DNA from: an uncultured Paracoccaceae bacterium | GTDB taxonomy: Bacteria; Pseudomonadota; Alphaproteobacteria; Rhodobacterales; Rhodobacteraceae | Assembly: GCA_937138255.1 (NCBI GenBank) | Contig: CAKZOU010000069.1 | Coordinates: forward strand, 62,001-126,000 | Direction of reading: 5' to 3' | Length of the DNA stretch: 64,000 bases | Shown: piece by piece, positions 45,644-53,637 of the stretch | Layout: each line of letters opens with the position of its first letter | How positions within the stretch are numbered: the stretch's first letter is position 1 | Notes under the pieces: model-generated | Told to the model about the DNA's origin: nothing | Databases searched by the model: none | The model's input: only the letters and a program-made list of their open reading frames with translations | Program-made: the position numbers and the translations under genes

Positions 45644-46246
45644 TCAAACAATGTGGCTCTCGCGGGCAATCATTGCCGCATGGGTGCGGTTCTTTGCGGC
45701 CATCTTCGCCGTGAGTGACCGGACGTGCATCTTTACCGTCACTTCCTGCAGTTCGAGGTCACGCGCGATTTCCTTATTGGATTTTCCGGCGCAAATACCG
45801 ATGAGAACCTCTTTCTCCCGTCCGGACAGACCAAATGGATTCTCGGCCTTGTCTTTGAACAGAAATTCGAATGGCGCGAATTTTTCGCCCGCTATCATAA
45901 ACTTAACCGCGAACACCATAGACTTTGCGCCCATTGTCTTGGGAACAAACCCCGCAGCGCCAAGCGCAAGGGCCGCCTCTGCAATAGAGCGGGATGCGGC
46001 CCCCGACAGGATGGCGACGGGCTTGCCTTGATTAAGTTCAATCATTGATCGCAGGCCGTCGAGCCCGTTCATACCCGGCATTTCGTAATCCAAAAGAACG
46101 AGATCGAACGGCCCTGAAGCCTTGACCTTATTCTCGGCCTCGCCGTAGTCGTTTGCTCGTTCCAAGCCGGCGCCAATTTGGCTCTCGAGGAATGAGGAAA
46201 TCATCTCGCGCACAAGAGCATGATCATCCGCAACCAGTATTTTCAT
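45644..46246 (-). CDS. NarL/FixJ-family response regulator
   Basis: A 200-residue two-domain regulator. The receiver domain has the acidic pair Asp7/Asp8, phosphoacceptor Asp53 in 'LLDYEMPGMNG', and 'AILSGAA' plus Lys in 'GFVPKTM'. The C-terminal LuxR helix-turn-helix (about 138-195) reads 'LSGREKEVLIGICAGKSNKE'. It diverges from the sensor pair at 46501 across 254 bp with repeated ATAC/GTAT elements, and the hybrid kinase is its obvious partner. Confidence 0.9.
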   Translation of the reverse strand: MKILVADDHALVREMISSFLESQIGAGLERANDYGEAENKVKASGPFDLVLLDYEMPGMNGLDGLRSMIELNQGKPVAILSGAASRSIAEAALALGAAGFVPKTMGAKSMVFAVKFMIAGEKFAPFEFLFKDKAENPFGLSGREKEVLIGICAGKSNKEIARDLELQEVTVKMHVRSLTAKMAAKNRTHAAMIARESHIV

Positions 46247-46306
46247 AACCAGACCCTACCGAGTACACACATTCTAACCCTGCCGCAGCACCAGTTTGTC
46301 CTGCCG

Positions 46307-46324
46307 CCAAAGTATACAAGATAC
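46307..46324. promoter_or_regulatory. GTAT-N5-ATAC repeat in the response-regulator/sensor intergenic region
   Basis: The sequence CCAAAGTATACAAGATAC contains GTAT and ATAC half-sites spaced by 5 bp, related to but arranged differently from the ATAC-N4-GTAT sites at 46395, 49767 and 50964. It lies about 60 bp upstream of the response-regulator start. Confidence 0.4.
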
Positions 46325-46394
46325 GTTCAAAGGGCGGCATTGGATCTATCGAGGTAGGTTTTGGCGATTTTCAGAAAGAGTTCGATGGCGACCA

Positions 46395-46406
46395 ATACCA
46401 AAGTAT
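46395..46406. promoter_or_regulatory. ATAC-N4-GTAT dyad upstream of the sensor pair
   Basis: ATACCAAAGTAT is a perfect 4-bp dyad with a 4-bp centre, about 95 bp before the molybdopterin-fold gene. Read on the minus strand the centre is TTTG, close to the TTTT of the two Hint-gene sites. A NarL-type regulator binding such a dyad is plausible. Confidence 0.5.
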
Positions 46407-46500
46407 ATATCCCACCTCAAATGATAGCTCCGACCGATAAAACAGATATGACTGCACCAATGGGGCATCGCTTCGCCCAAGGTAGAGGGACTGAGGTCAA

Positions 46501-47007
46501 ATGATCAGAGCACTATTCTCGTCTTGTCTTGCCATCTTGGTGGCCTCGGTTCCCGCGGCGGCGTTCGAGATGCGCGCACCAACCGAAGAGGTGGTGCTGG
46601 TAGTCAGCGGAGAGATTGCGGTCACCAATCAAGGCGATACGGCGGCCTTCGATCGTTCCATGCTCGAAGACCTAGGCGGCGACATCATCGTGACATCCAC
46701 GATCTGGACCGACGGGGTTTCCGAATTCGAAGGGGTAAAACTGTCCACGCTCGCCAAACTTTTCGGCATCGAAAGCGGTGTTTTCGTCGGCTACGCCATC
46801 AACGACTATAGCGTTGAGATCCCGGTCTCGGATGCCTACGACCATCAGCCCATCATCGCCTACAAACGCAACGGCGAGTTCATGTCAGTTCGGGACAAGG
46901 GGCCCCTATGGATCATCTATCCATACGACCTCGACCCAGCAACCAATACAGAGCTGATCTACTCGCGCAGCATCTGGCAACTTGATCGTTTGGTTGTCGA
47001 AAGATGA
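46501..47007 (+). CDS. Periplasmic molybdopterin-oxidoreductase-fold protein, probably non-enzymatic
   Basis: A 168-residue protein with a signal peptide ending near PAAA, then a single domain resembling the oxidoreductase molybdopterin-binding (SUOX/YedY) fold ('EGVKLSTLAKLFG', 'PLWIIYPYDLDPA'). In enzymes of this fold a Cys binds the cofactor; here the only Cys is in the signal peptide and the matching segment reads 'TSTIWTDG', so molybdenum binding is unlikely. It overlaps the histidine kinase gene by 4 bp. It probably acts as a periplasmic ligand or partner for the kinase; that is inference. Confidence 0.75.
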   Translation: MIRALFSSCLAILVASVPAAAFEMRAPTEEVVLVVSGEIAVTNQGDTAAFDRSMLEDLGGDIIVTSTIWTDGVSEFEGVKLSTLAKLFGIESGVFVGYAINDYSVEIPVSDAYDHQPIIAYKRNGEFMSVRDKGPLWIIYPYDLDPATNTELIYSRSIWQLDRLVVER

Positions 47008-49634
47008 AAAGAAGCTGGCGCGTTCAGCTCTTCAACTCCGATGTCAAAAGTGGACGCGTTAGCAAGCTGCTCGCGAGCCTTACCATCGTTTTCATCCTGT
47101 TCGGCTCCTATTCCGGTTGGCGGGTTTGGAACGAAATTGGCCAGATGACCGAGGCAAGAAATGACGTCATCCCTTGGAATCTGTCTCAGCTCGAGGTCGA
47201 GTATCTATTATTTGCCGGCAGCGTGCATCACTTCTCGGAAGTCATTCGGCAAAACGACAGCGAAAGAATTCAGAAGTCCCAAGCGGAAACCAGGACCCGC
47301 TTCGATGTATTCTACAGCCGCGTCGCGACGCTCTCGGAAAGCGACCTCTACAGATCGGTTCGCAGTGCACCCGAAAGCGCGGATCATTTTCTGGCGCTAC
47401 AAGCCTTTGCGATCGAAGCCGCCAGTACCATCGACAATCTTGAAAACGAAGATGCAGAGGCCGTCAGGCAGCTGGAAGCAAAGACAACCGATATCCAGAA
47501 TTCCGTGCGAAAAATCAGTCTGGTTGGAGTTAATTTGCACTCTGCACAGTCGGAAAAATATCGGCAAGGGGTCTTTGCGACGCTGATCCAGTATCTGTTT
47601 GCGATGTCAGGATTGTTTCTGGCGCTGACCCTCATTGCGTCGCTCCTCTGGACGACTGCCAAAGCCTTGCGCCTGCAGACAGCGGCGTCGCTGGCAAACG
47701 CCGCGCGATTGAAGGGCGTTTTCGATGCCTCCCCGTATCCAATTCTCGTTTTGGGCGATGGGGAACGGATCCTTGACGTCAGCAGGGCGGCCGAGTCTGC
47801 CTTCGGCTACTCCTCGAAAGAGTTCGCAGATCTTAAGGCCCAGGATCTATTCTTGACTGAGCCTTCGGTGCGCACCTCAAATTTTCCGCCCAGTCTGCCG
47901 GAAGGCGAAACGTCTATCGGAACGGAAACGGTTCAACAAAGTCTTCTTGCTAGACGCCAAGACGGCACAACATTCCATTCTATCAGCTTGCGTTCTCATG
48001 CGATCGAGCGCGAACGAAGCGTCGAGATCATGGTTGTGAGGGATATTTCTCAGACACTGAAATATGAAAAGCAGCTCTTGGAATCTCGCGATCAGGCACG
48101 CGCTGGGGAAAAGGCGAAGGAAAGACTTCTCGCCGTAATAAGCCACGAGATGCGAACCCCTCTCCACGCAATTCTGGGCGCGATCGAATTGCTGGGACGA
48201 ACGCACCTGACCTCTCGGCAGAAGGAGCTCTCCGACATTTCTGAGCAGTCGGCCCAAAACCTTCTCACCCAGGTTAACAATCTTCTTCGTATTGCGAGAG
48301 ATACGTCAAATGGACTGATTGCAGACATAAGAAATTTTCACCTTGGATTGCTCGTTAACACTATTTCGGAATCAAACAAGATTCTGGCCGCGCAAAACAA
48401 CAACTCTATTGAGGCCCATATCCCTTCAGAGGCCGACGAATTTGTCAGAGGAGACCCCGAGGCGCTGCGTCAGATCTTGGTCAATCTAATGAGTAACGCA
48501 ATCAAGTTTACCAAAGACGGACAGATTTCGTTGTCGGTTCAGAAAGATGGTGCGCGAGGCGCGTACCTTTTTGAAGTGCGCGATACCGGCGTAGGTATCG
48601 CCCCTGAACTTCGAGAGGAGATATTCAACGACTTTTATACCGTTGAGACAAACGGCCAGTTGATGCCAGCCGGTACGGGGCTTGGTCTTGGAATAGTACG
48701 GCGTCTCGTCGAAGCAATGCAGGGGACCATCACCTTCGAGAGCGAGCCCGGAAAGGGGAGCTGTTTCACAGTCTCGGTTCCACTGGACAACGTCGTCGAG
48801 GTTCCAAAAAATATCGATGAGGCGCCGGTTGATCTACAGGCCAGCGCCAACCGGATCCAAGATGGCAATATCAAGAACATTCTCGTCGCGGAAGACGATG
48901 CTTTCAGTCGACGATTGCTTACGGAAGGGCTGCAAAGCCTCGGCTTTGACGTTGAGTCAGCGACAAACGGAAATGAAGCCGTACGATTGGCCGCGACCCG
49001 ACAATTTGACTGTATTATCCTCGACATCAATATGCCTGAGCTTGATGGCACTATGGCGGCAGCGGCGATCAGGTCGCAAGCTGGGGCATGTTTAAACACA
49101 CCCATCATTGCCCTGACAGCTCATGTCTTTCCCGAGGAAATGAAGGAAATTTCCCGTGCCGGCTTCACCAAGATTCTAAACAAACCGCTCTCTATGATAG
49201 AGCTATTGTCTGAATTGGATGAACTGGCCTCGCAGTCAAAGGTTCGGTCGACACCCGACTCCGCAAAACTGATTGATGGAGCCAAGTTCCGAGAGATTAT
49301 TGAAATCTATGGCGAAGAGAAAACCTCGGAGCTTTTGAATGAATACCAAAAGGACTGCATTGAAAAACTAGGTTCACTTACCGCGTCCACTGTCGATTTC
49401 GAAGGGGTGGGGCAATATTTAAGGGAGCTTCATACCCTAAGGGGCTCTTCGGCGCTCTTTGGAGCTCGGCATTGCGTCGAGACGATACTGGAGTTGGAGA
49501 CTTTGGCGCGCGCTGGTCACTATTCAACGTCTCTTGATGGCCTTTCAAGTCTCCGAGCAATATTCGAAGAGACCTTCCGCGCTTTTCAAACGATACTTAA
49601 CCACGCCGCCACGGCTGATGCTGACGCCAGATAA
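47004..49634 (+). CDS. Hybrid sensor histidine kinase with PAS, receiver and HPt domains
   Basis: An 876-residue membrane kinase. TM1 is at about 22-42, a helical periplasmic part runs to about 190, and TM2 is at about 192-217. A PAS domain (about 230-345), a HisKA domain with His381 in 'ISHEMRTPLHA', and an ATPase domain (N-box 'LVNLMSNAIKF', G1 'DTGVGI', G2 'GTGLGLGI') follow. A receiver with Asp674 ('LDINMPELDG') and an HPt domain with His810 ('LHTLRGSSALFG') end the protein. This gives a complete internal phosphorelay whose final acceptor is most likely the divergent NarL-type regulator at 45644. Its gene looks more AT-rich than those in the cbb region. Confidence 0.93.
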   Translation: MKRSWRVQLFNSDVKSGRVSKLLASLTIVFILFGSYSGWRVWNEIGQMTEARNDVIPWNLSQLEVEYLLFAGSVHHFSEVIRQNDSERIQKSQAETRTRFDVFYSRVATLSESDLYRSVRSAPESADHFLALQAFAIEAASTIDNLENEDAEAVRQLEAKTTDIQNSVRKISLVGVNLHSAQSEKYRQGVFATLIQYLFAMSGLFLALTLIASLLWTTAKALRLQTAASLANAARLKGVFDASPYPILVLGDGERILDVSRAAESAFGYSSKEFADLKAQDLFLTEPSVRTSNFPPSLPEGETSIGTETVQQSLLARRQDGTTFHSISLRSHAIERERSVEIMVVRDISQTLKYEKQLLESRDQARAGEKAKERLLAVISHEMRTPLHAILGAIELLGRTHLTSRQKELSDISEQSAQNLLTQVNNLLRIARDTSNGLIADIRNFHLGLLVNTISESNKILAAQNNNSIEAHIPSEADEFVRGDPEALRQILVNLMSNAIKFTKDGQISLSVQKDGARGAYLFEVRDTGVGIAPELREEIFNDFYTVETNGQLMPAGTGLGLGIVRRLVEAMQGTITFESEPGKGSCFTVSVPLDNVVEVPKNIDEAPVDLQASANRIQDGNIKNILVAEDDAFSRRLLTEGLQSLGFDVESATNGNEAVRLAATRQFDCIILDINMPELDGTMAAAAIRSQAGACLNTPIIALTAHVFPEEMKEISRAGFTKILNKPLSMIELLSELDELASQSKVRSTPDSAKLIDGAKFREIIEIYGEEKTSELLNEYQKDCIEKLGSLTASTVDFEGVGQYLRELHTLRGSSALFGARHCVETILELETLARAGHYSTSLDGLSSLRAIFEETFRAFQTILNHAATADADAR

Positions 49635-49763
49635 TTGAATGATGTCTCGGCCCGCATTGGCGGGTTTGATTCGACATATGGCAGCCCTATGTCGGCACCT
49701 TGCACGATCTGTGGCCCGCTATCATATTATTGCCACACGAAAATCCGCGTCTCGTCATGCTTT

Positions 49764-49779
49764 GATATACTTTTGTATC
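49764..49779. promoter_or_regulatory. ATAC-TTTT-GTAT dyad upstream of the first Hint gene
   Basis: GATATACTTTTGTATC lies about 125 bp before the start of the gene at 49902. The same ATACTTTTGTAT core is found at 50964-50975 before the second Hint gene, at nearly the same distance from its start codon. Confidence 0.55.
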
Positions 49780-49901
49780 GGCCACACTAACCGTTCGAAA
49801 TTCGGTTCTATCCGATGACTGCCGCAATTCAAAATCTATCGAAATGCAAGACGCCAGTGATCCAATGACCTCGTTCGCTGCACTTTTCGACAGGATAAAG
49901 A

Positions 49902-50822
49902 ATGTTTGGATATCCCTGGTTTTCGGAATCTGGCAATCGCCAACCGAGTTTGATTGAAAGGGTCAATCGACCAAACCATTTCGATCGTCCCGAGGCGTAT
50001 GCCCTAGGGCAATCCGTCGAATTCGGGGCTTTCGAGAATATTACTCGGAGCCCCTCACACTACGCCAATGATAGGGCCCGACCGGAAATTGCGACTTCCG
50101 GCACCGGCATGCTGTCGGGAACCTGCCTCGACACCCCAGAAGGACCGACACCTATTGAGGACCTTCGTGTCGGAGATCAGGTTTGGACCTTTGACGATGG
50201 GTTACAACAGATACGTTCAATAAGTCGATCCTGGGTTCGGCCCAATGCGGCTTTGGGAGAGGTGAGCCGCAAATTTGTATGGATCGACAATGGCGCGGTG
50301 GGAAATTCATTGCCGCTTCTGCTTCTTCCCGGCCAACCTATCATGATCGAAAGCGACTTGGCCGAAAGCGTTTTGGGCGATCCCTTTGCGGTTGTTGCGG
50401 CCGACACTTTGGTCGGCATGGATTTCTCTGAATATGTCGCCGTTTCCGATCCGGTCGAGATCTACAATGTGACGTTCGATCGCTCTCAGCTTGTTTACTG
50501 TGCCGAGGGTGCCCTTGTCTGGTTCGGCGGAGATGAGAGCCCCCGGGAAGGCGGCGACCAAGAAAACCGCTATGAAGTATTTGAAGGTCGGTTTGGTCAA
50601 TTGCTCACGAGGGTCGGACTGTCTCTGCCTAGAACCGACGGTCGCCTGTTGCGAGATTTCTACGCGGCAGAGGCGGGCGCTGTCTCGGTGGACTTTGTAA
50701 TCCTTACAGCCGCGGCCGCGGGCTTGGGCTCTGTGATGCTATCAATCATCGGTACAGGCGGCGTCGACCTGGCCAAGAGGATTGGCGAATTTCTGGCAAA
50801 CATGCCGTTGACCCCATACTAG
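49902..50822 (+). CDS. Hint-domain protein with C-terminal pilin-like segment
   Basis: A 306-residue protein. After about 70 residues comes a Hint_2 (hedgehog/intein-like) domain beginning 'GTCLDTPEGPTPIEDLRVGD', where the Cys is the usual self-cleavage nucleophile, and ending around 'FDRSQLVYCAEGALVWF'. The usual SPQH and DRH histidines, as I recall the family pattern, are replaced ('LLLLPGQPIMIES', 'FDRSQ'), so autoprocessing may be lost. The C-terminal 45 residues hold 'EAGAVSVDFVILTAAAAGLG', the acidic-plus-hydrophobic motif of small Flp/Tad-type pilins. No N-terminal signal peptide is evident. The fusion is unusual; a surface or secreted role is inferred. Confidence 0.75.
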   Translation: MFGYPWFSESGNRQPSLIERVNRPNHFDRPEAYALGQSVEFGAFENITRSPSHYANDRARPEIATSGTGMLSGTCLDTPEGPTPIEDLRVGDQVWTFDDGLQQIRSISRSWVRPNAALGEVSRKFVWIDNGAVGNSLPLLLLPGQPIMIESDLAESVLGDPFAVVAADTLVGMDFSEYVAVSDPVEIYNVTFDRSQLVYCAEGALVWFGGDESPREGGDQENRYEVFEGRFGQLLTRVGLSLPRTDGRLLRDFYAAEAGAVSVDFVILTAAAAGLGSVMLSIIGTGGVDLAKRIGEFLANMPLTPY

Positions 50823-50960
50823 GGGCTGAAATTGCCAACCCGCAGGCCATTTGCGCCACCAATAAGATGCAAGCCTGGGCGTTTAATGGAAGACCCGGCC
50901 CCAAGGCGCGCGGGCAATCCAATAGCAAGGACACGCAACTGATTTTCTGCGGAATTCAGA

Positions 50961-50978
50961 TTTATACTTTTGTATATC
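50961..50978. promoter_or_regulatory. ATAC-TTTT-GTAT dyad upstream of the second Hint gene
   Basis: TTTATACTTTTGTATATC lies about 140 bp before the ATG at 51118, in the 295-bp gap between the Hint genes. It repeats the core of the site at 49767-49778. Confidence 0.55.
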
Positions 50979-51117
50979 TTATCATGACCTATTGGCGCCC
51001 TGATGTATCCGCTGCAACCGAAATATCTCTAAAGGGTATTTCCACGCCAAAGAGATCGCAATCCTCGCAAAATTGGCTTCGGATTAACAAAAAGACACGA
51101 GGCTCGAGGTTGGTTTC

Positions 51118-51837
51118 ATGGCAGTTGTTTCGTTTTCGGCTTTTGGCGATGGAGCCTTCCGGCGCATTTCACCAAGCCGGCGCCATTTGAATAACCAGCC
51201 CCACGCGACCTACGAAATCAACCACCTTTCTTTTGGATCGGGGTGCCTCCCTATCGGTAGGGCCGCGTCTGGTTCAATGGGGCTTCCTCCTTCGACTTGT
51301 GTAAAAACTGACCGAGGCTGGACAGCTGTTGAGAAAATTGAAACAGGAAGCTACGTCGAAACCTTCGACGATGGTTGGCAGCCTGTCCAAACGATAATTC
51401 GGCGGAAGATCGAGGCTATATTTTCAGGCGAAGCATACCGAACCAAGCTCGTTCGGATCGGCTCAAATATCGTCGGAAACACCGCTGACCTTTACCTTCC
51501 GGCAGCGCAGCCTGTCCTACTTGAAAGCGACGTTGCCGAAGATCTATTTGGGGATCCCTTTCCAATAGTCAAAGCTCAATCGTTGGTCGAAGCCGACATG
51601 GCCGAAGAGGTTTTGCTTTGCGGCAATGCCGAACTCTTCGAGCTCCATTTCGCCCGGTCTCAACTGGTCTATTGCTCCGGCGGCGCGGTGCTGTTGACGC
51701 ATTCGCAACGCGAGCAAATCGATGATTTTGCCGCAATGGGGGTATCTCCTGACAGATACCACGTCCTTGACGAAATGACCGCGGTCGCCGTTCTGCGCGC
51801 GGATGTTCGTTCATCAAATCTTCATGCTCATGGCTAG
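51118..51837 (+). CDS. Second Hint-domain protein
   Basis: A 239-residue paralogue of the protein at 49902 without the pilin-like tail. The Hint_2 domain starts 'STCVKTDRGWTAVEKIETGS' and shares with its neighbour the distinctive 'QPVLLESDVAEDLFGDPF' and 'FARSQLVYC' patterns, which differ from the common SPQH and DRH signatures. The N-terminal 60 residues are unlike known modules. It starts at ATG 51118 behind AGGTTGG and ends 36 bp before the SGNH hydrolase start that I chose, so the two are likely co-expressed. The substrate of processing, if any, is unknown. Confidence 0.72.
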   Translation: MAVVSFSAFGDGAFRRISPSRRHLNNQPHATYEINHLSFGSGCLPIGRAASGSMGLPPSTCVKTDRGWTAVEKIETGSYVETFDDGWQPVQTIIRRKIEAIFSGEAYRTKLVRIGSNIVGNTADLYLPAAQPVLLESDVAEDLFGDPFPIVKAQSLVEADMAEEVLLCGNAELFELHFARSQLVYCSGGAVLLTHSQREQIDDFAAMGVSPDRYHVLDEMTAVAVLRADVRSSNLHAHG

Positions 51838-51873
51838 ATACAGATGGCAAAACTCATGCCTATAGGATCCGTG

Positions 51874-52551
51874 ATGGCGCGTGCGCGGAGATACTTGGTT
51901 CACTGGCTATTTGCGTCACTTGTCTTTCTTGCCTTCGCCAATCCCGGCCTTGCCATGGAACGCAAGAGCCCGCTGAAGATCCTGGCAATTGGGGATTCCC
52001 TGATGGCTTGGAATGGGATCGTACGGGGTTCAATTCCCGACGTCATAGAATTGGCCTCAGGAGGGGAATTATTGGACCGGTCGCAGATCGCAAGTTTTGT
52101 TCTGACCGGCGGATTGGAAAGACAGTACGTCGAAGGAGATTGGGACTGGGTCGTTGTCACCGGCGGCGGCAATGATCTGTGGCTGGGTTGCGGGTGCCAG
52201 CGATGCGACGCCACACTGGACAAGATGATATCTCAGGATGGCTCCTCCGGCCGCATTCCTTCCTTGCTCTCAAGAATTCTTCGAGACGACGCTCGCATCC
52301 TTTATGTCGGCTATCTCCGCAGCCCTGGCATCGACTCTCTGATCGATCATTGCGCCACTTACGGCACGGAGTTCGAGCGCAGAATAGATGCTTTGGCGGC
52401 ATCGCAAGAGCGCATCACATTCCTTTCTCTGGCTGACCTCGTGCCGTATGGCGACCGGACCTATCACGCCCTGGACATGATACATCCATCCCGCAAAGCC
52501 AGTTTTGACATAGGCTATAGCGCGACCCAAATCATCCTCGGAAAACAGTAA
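51874..52551 (+). CDS. Exported SGNH/GDSL-type hydrolase
   Basis: A 225-residue protein with signal peptide (basic 'MARARRYLVH', hydrophobic stretch, cleavage near PGLA). SGNH blocks are visible: block I 'ILAIGDSLMAW' with the nucleophile Ser, block III 'VTGGGNDLW' with the Asn, and block V 'DMIHPS' with catalytic Asp and His. The ATG at 51874 has AGGA 6 nt upstream; an earlier ATG at 51844 would give 235 residues but lacks a ribosome binding site. Such enzymes remove acyl groups from lipids, sugars or peptidoglycan. Co-expression with the Hint gene suggests a shared surface function. Confidence 0.8.
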   Translation: MARARRYLVHWLFASLVFLAFANPGLAMERKSPLKILAIGDSLMAWNGIVRGSIPDVIELASGGELLDRSQIASFVLTGGLERQYVEGDWDWVVVTGGGNDLWLGCGCQRCDATLDKMISQDGSSGRIPSLLSRILRDDARILYVGYLRSPGIDSLIDHCATYGTEFERRIDALAASQERITFLSLADLVPYGDRTYHALDMIHPSRKASFDIGYSATQIILGKQ

Positions 52552-52886
52552 GCCCGGCGTGACAAAAAAACCCCCTTCCGCGCTTTCGCGAAAGGGGGGA
52601 ATCCGATGGCTTTCGCCGCCGGATAGATGTCGTTGAGGTAGAGCGATCTTGGAATGCGTCGGGAGGGCCTGCAACCAATCAAGAGGCCAGGATCTGCCTC
52701 AAAAGTATGGGGCCCTTACACTCATTTGCTCCAGGAAGCCGGCCAGCAAACCTGCGGAAGAGATCCATGGGTTGTTGCGCGGGAAGTATGCGAGCAATTG
52801 TTGACCTTTGCCAAATCCCCGCTCATTCTGATCCGACCAAAAACACGCCGCCATGTGAAGCGGCGCAAGTTCAAAGGGAGATCATA
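52552..52886. other. Intergenic region between SGNH hydrolase and ABC binding protein
   Basis: 335 bp with no convincing gene. It begins with a strong minus-strand terminator (separate entry). A weak promoter-like pair TTGACC (52801-52806) and CATTCT (52824-52829), 17 bp apart, may drive the ABC genes. A short plus-strand frame at 52654-52887 has no recognisable features. Confidence 0.5.
52564..52598 (-). terminator. Intrinsic terminator oriented to the minus strand, with no known minus-strand gene upstream
   Basis: A 12-bp stem with one mismatch (52571-52582 with 52587-52598, loop CTTT) is followed on the minus strand by seven T. On the plus strand no T tract follows, so it serves plus-strand transcripts poorly. 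No minus-strand gene lies within 4.5 kb upstream, so a small antisense or non-coding RNA may end here. Confidence 0.65.
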
Positions 52887-53624
52887 ATGTTCAAACACGT
52901 TGCCGGGGCAATTGTTGCCGCAACGCTTGCCATGCCGGCGTTTGCCGCCGATTTGGGTGGCCAGATCGTCAACATCGGCTCTGACACCACCTATCCGCCG
53001 CACGAGTTCATCGAAGACGGCGTGGTCAAGGGCTTTGACGTCGATGTCGTTGCAGCGATCTGCGAGCGCATCAACTGTCAGCCCAACTGGATCACCACCG
53101 CATGGGATGGCATCTTCGGCGCCTTGGCCGATGGCCAGTTCGACATGGTCGTTTCGGGCGTGACCATCACTGAAGAGCGCGACAAAATCGTCGACTTCTC
53201 AGATCCCTACATCATCGTCCAGCAGGGCGTTCTGATGCGGGTCGAGGATGCAGGCAAGACCATCGACGACTTCAAGTCGGGCGCCATGCGCCTTGCCTCA
53301 CAGAACGGCACCACCAATGCCGCCTTGGGTGAAGAGCTTGTCGGCCGCGACAACCTCGCCCTCTTCGACGCCTTCAACAACGCGGTCGTCGCGCTGCAGA
53401 ACGGCGATGTCGACGGCGTGATCATCGACTCGACCTCGGCTGCTGCTTACGAGCAGGAGTTTGCGGGCGAGCTGACCGTGGCCATCACAGGCCTTTCATC
53501 GGACCCGCTGGGCCTTGTGTTCCAGGAAGGTTCCGAGCTGCAGGATGCCTTCAACGAAGGTCTGCAGGCGATCAAGGATGACGGCACTCTGAACGAGCTG
53601 ATCATCAAGTGGTGGCCGAAGTAA
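52887..53624 (+). CDS. Amino-acid-type ABC transporter substrate-binding protein
   Basis: A 245-residue family 3 solute-binding protein with signal peptide ending near AFAA. Signatures are 'DTTYPPHEFIEDGVVKGFDV', 'WDGIFGALADGQFDMVVSG' and the Arg in 'ITEERDKIVDFSDPY' that holds the amino acid carboxylate. The ATG at 52887 follows AGGGAGA. It is separated from the permease gene by a strong hairpin, which would favour higher expression of the binding protein. The likely ligand is a polar or basic amino acid or related amine, not resolvable here. Confidence 0.92.
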   Translation: MFKHVAGAIVAATLAMPAFAADLGGQIVNIGSDTTYPPHEFIEDGVVKGFDVDVVAAICERINCQPNWITTAWDGIFGALADGQFDMVVSGVTITEERDKIVDFSDPYIIVQQGVLMRVEDAGKTIDDFKSGAMRLASQNGTTNAALGEELVGRDNLALFDAFNNAVVALQNGDVDGVIIDSTSAAAYEQEFAGELTVAITGLSSDPLGLVFQEGSELQDAFNEGLQAIKDDGTLNELIIKWWPK

Positions 53625-53637
53625 TATTCGGCGTTCC

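Noticed and set aside
52654-52887. 77-codon plus-strand open frame before the ABC binding protein
   Set aside because: No family resemblance, no good ribosome binding site, and it runs into the start of the supported gene.
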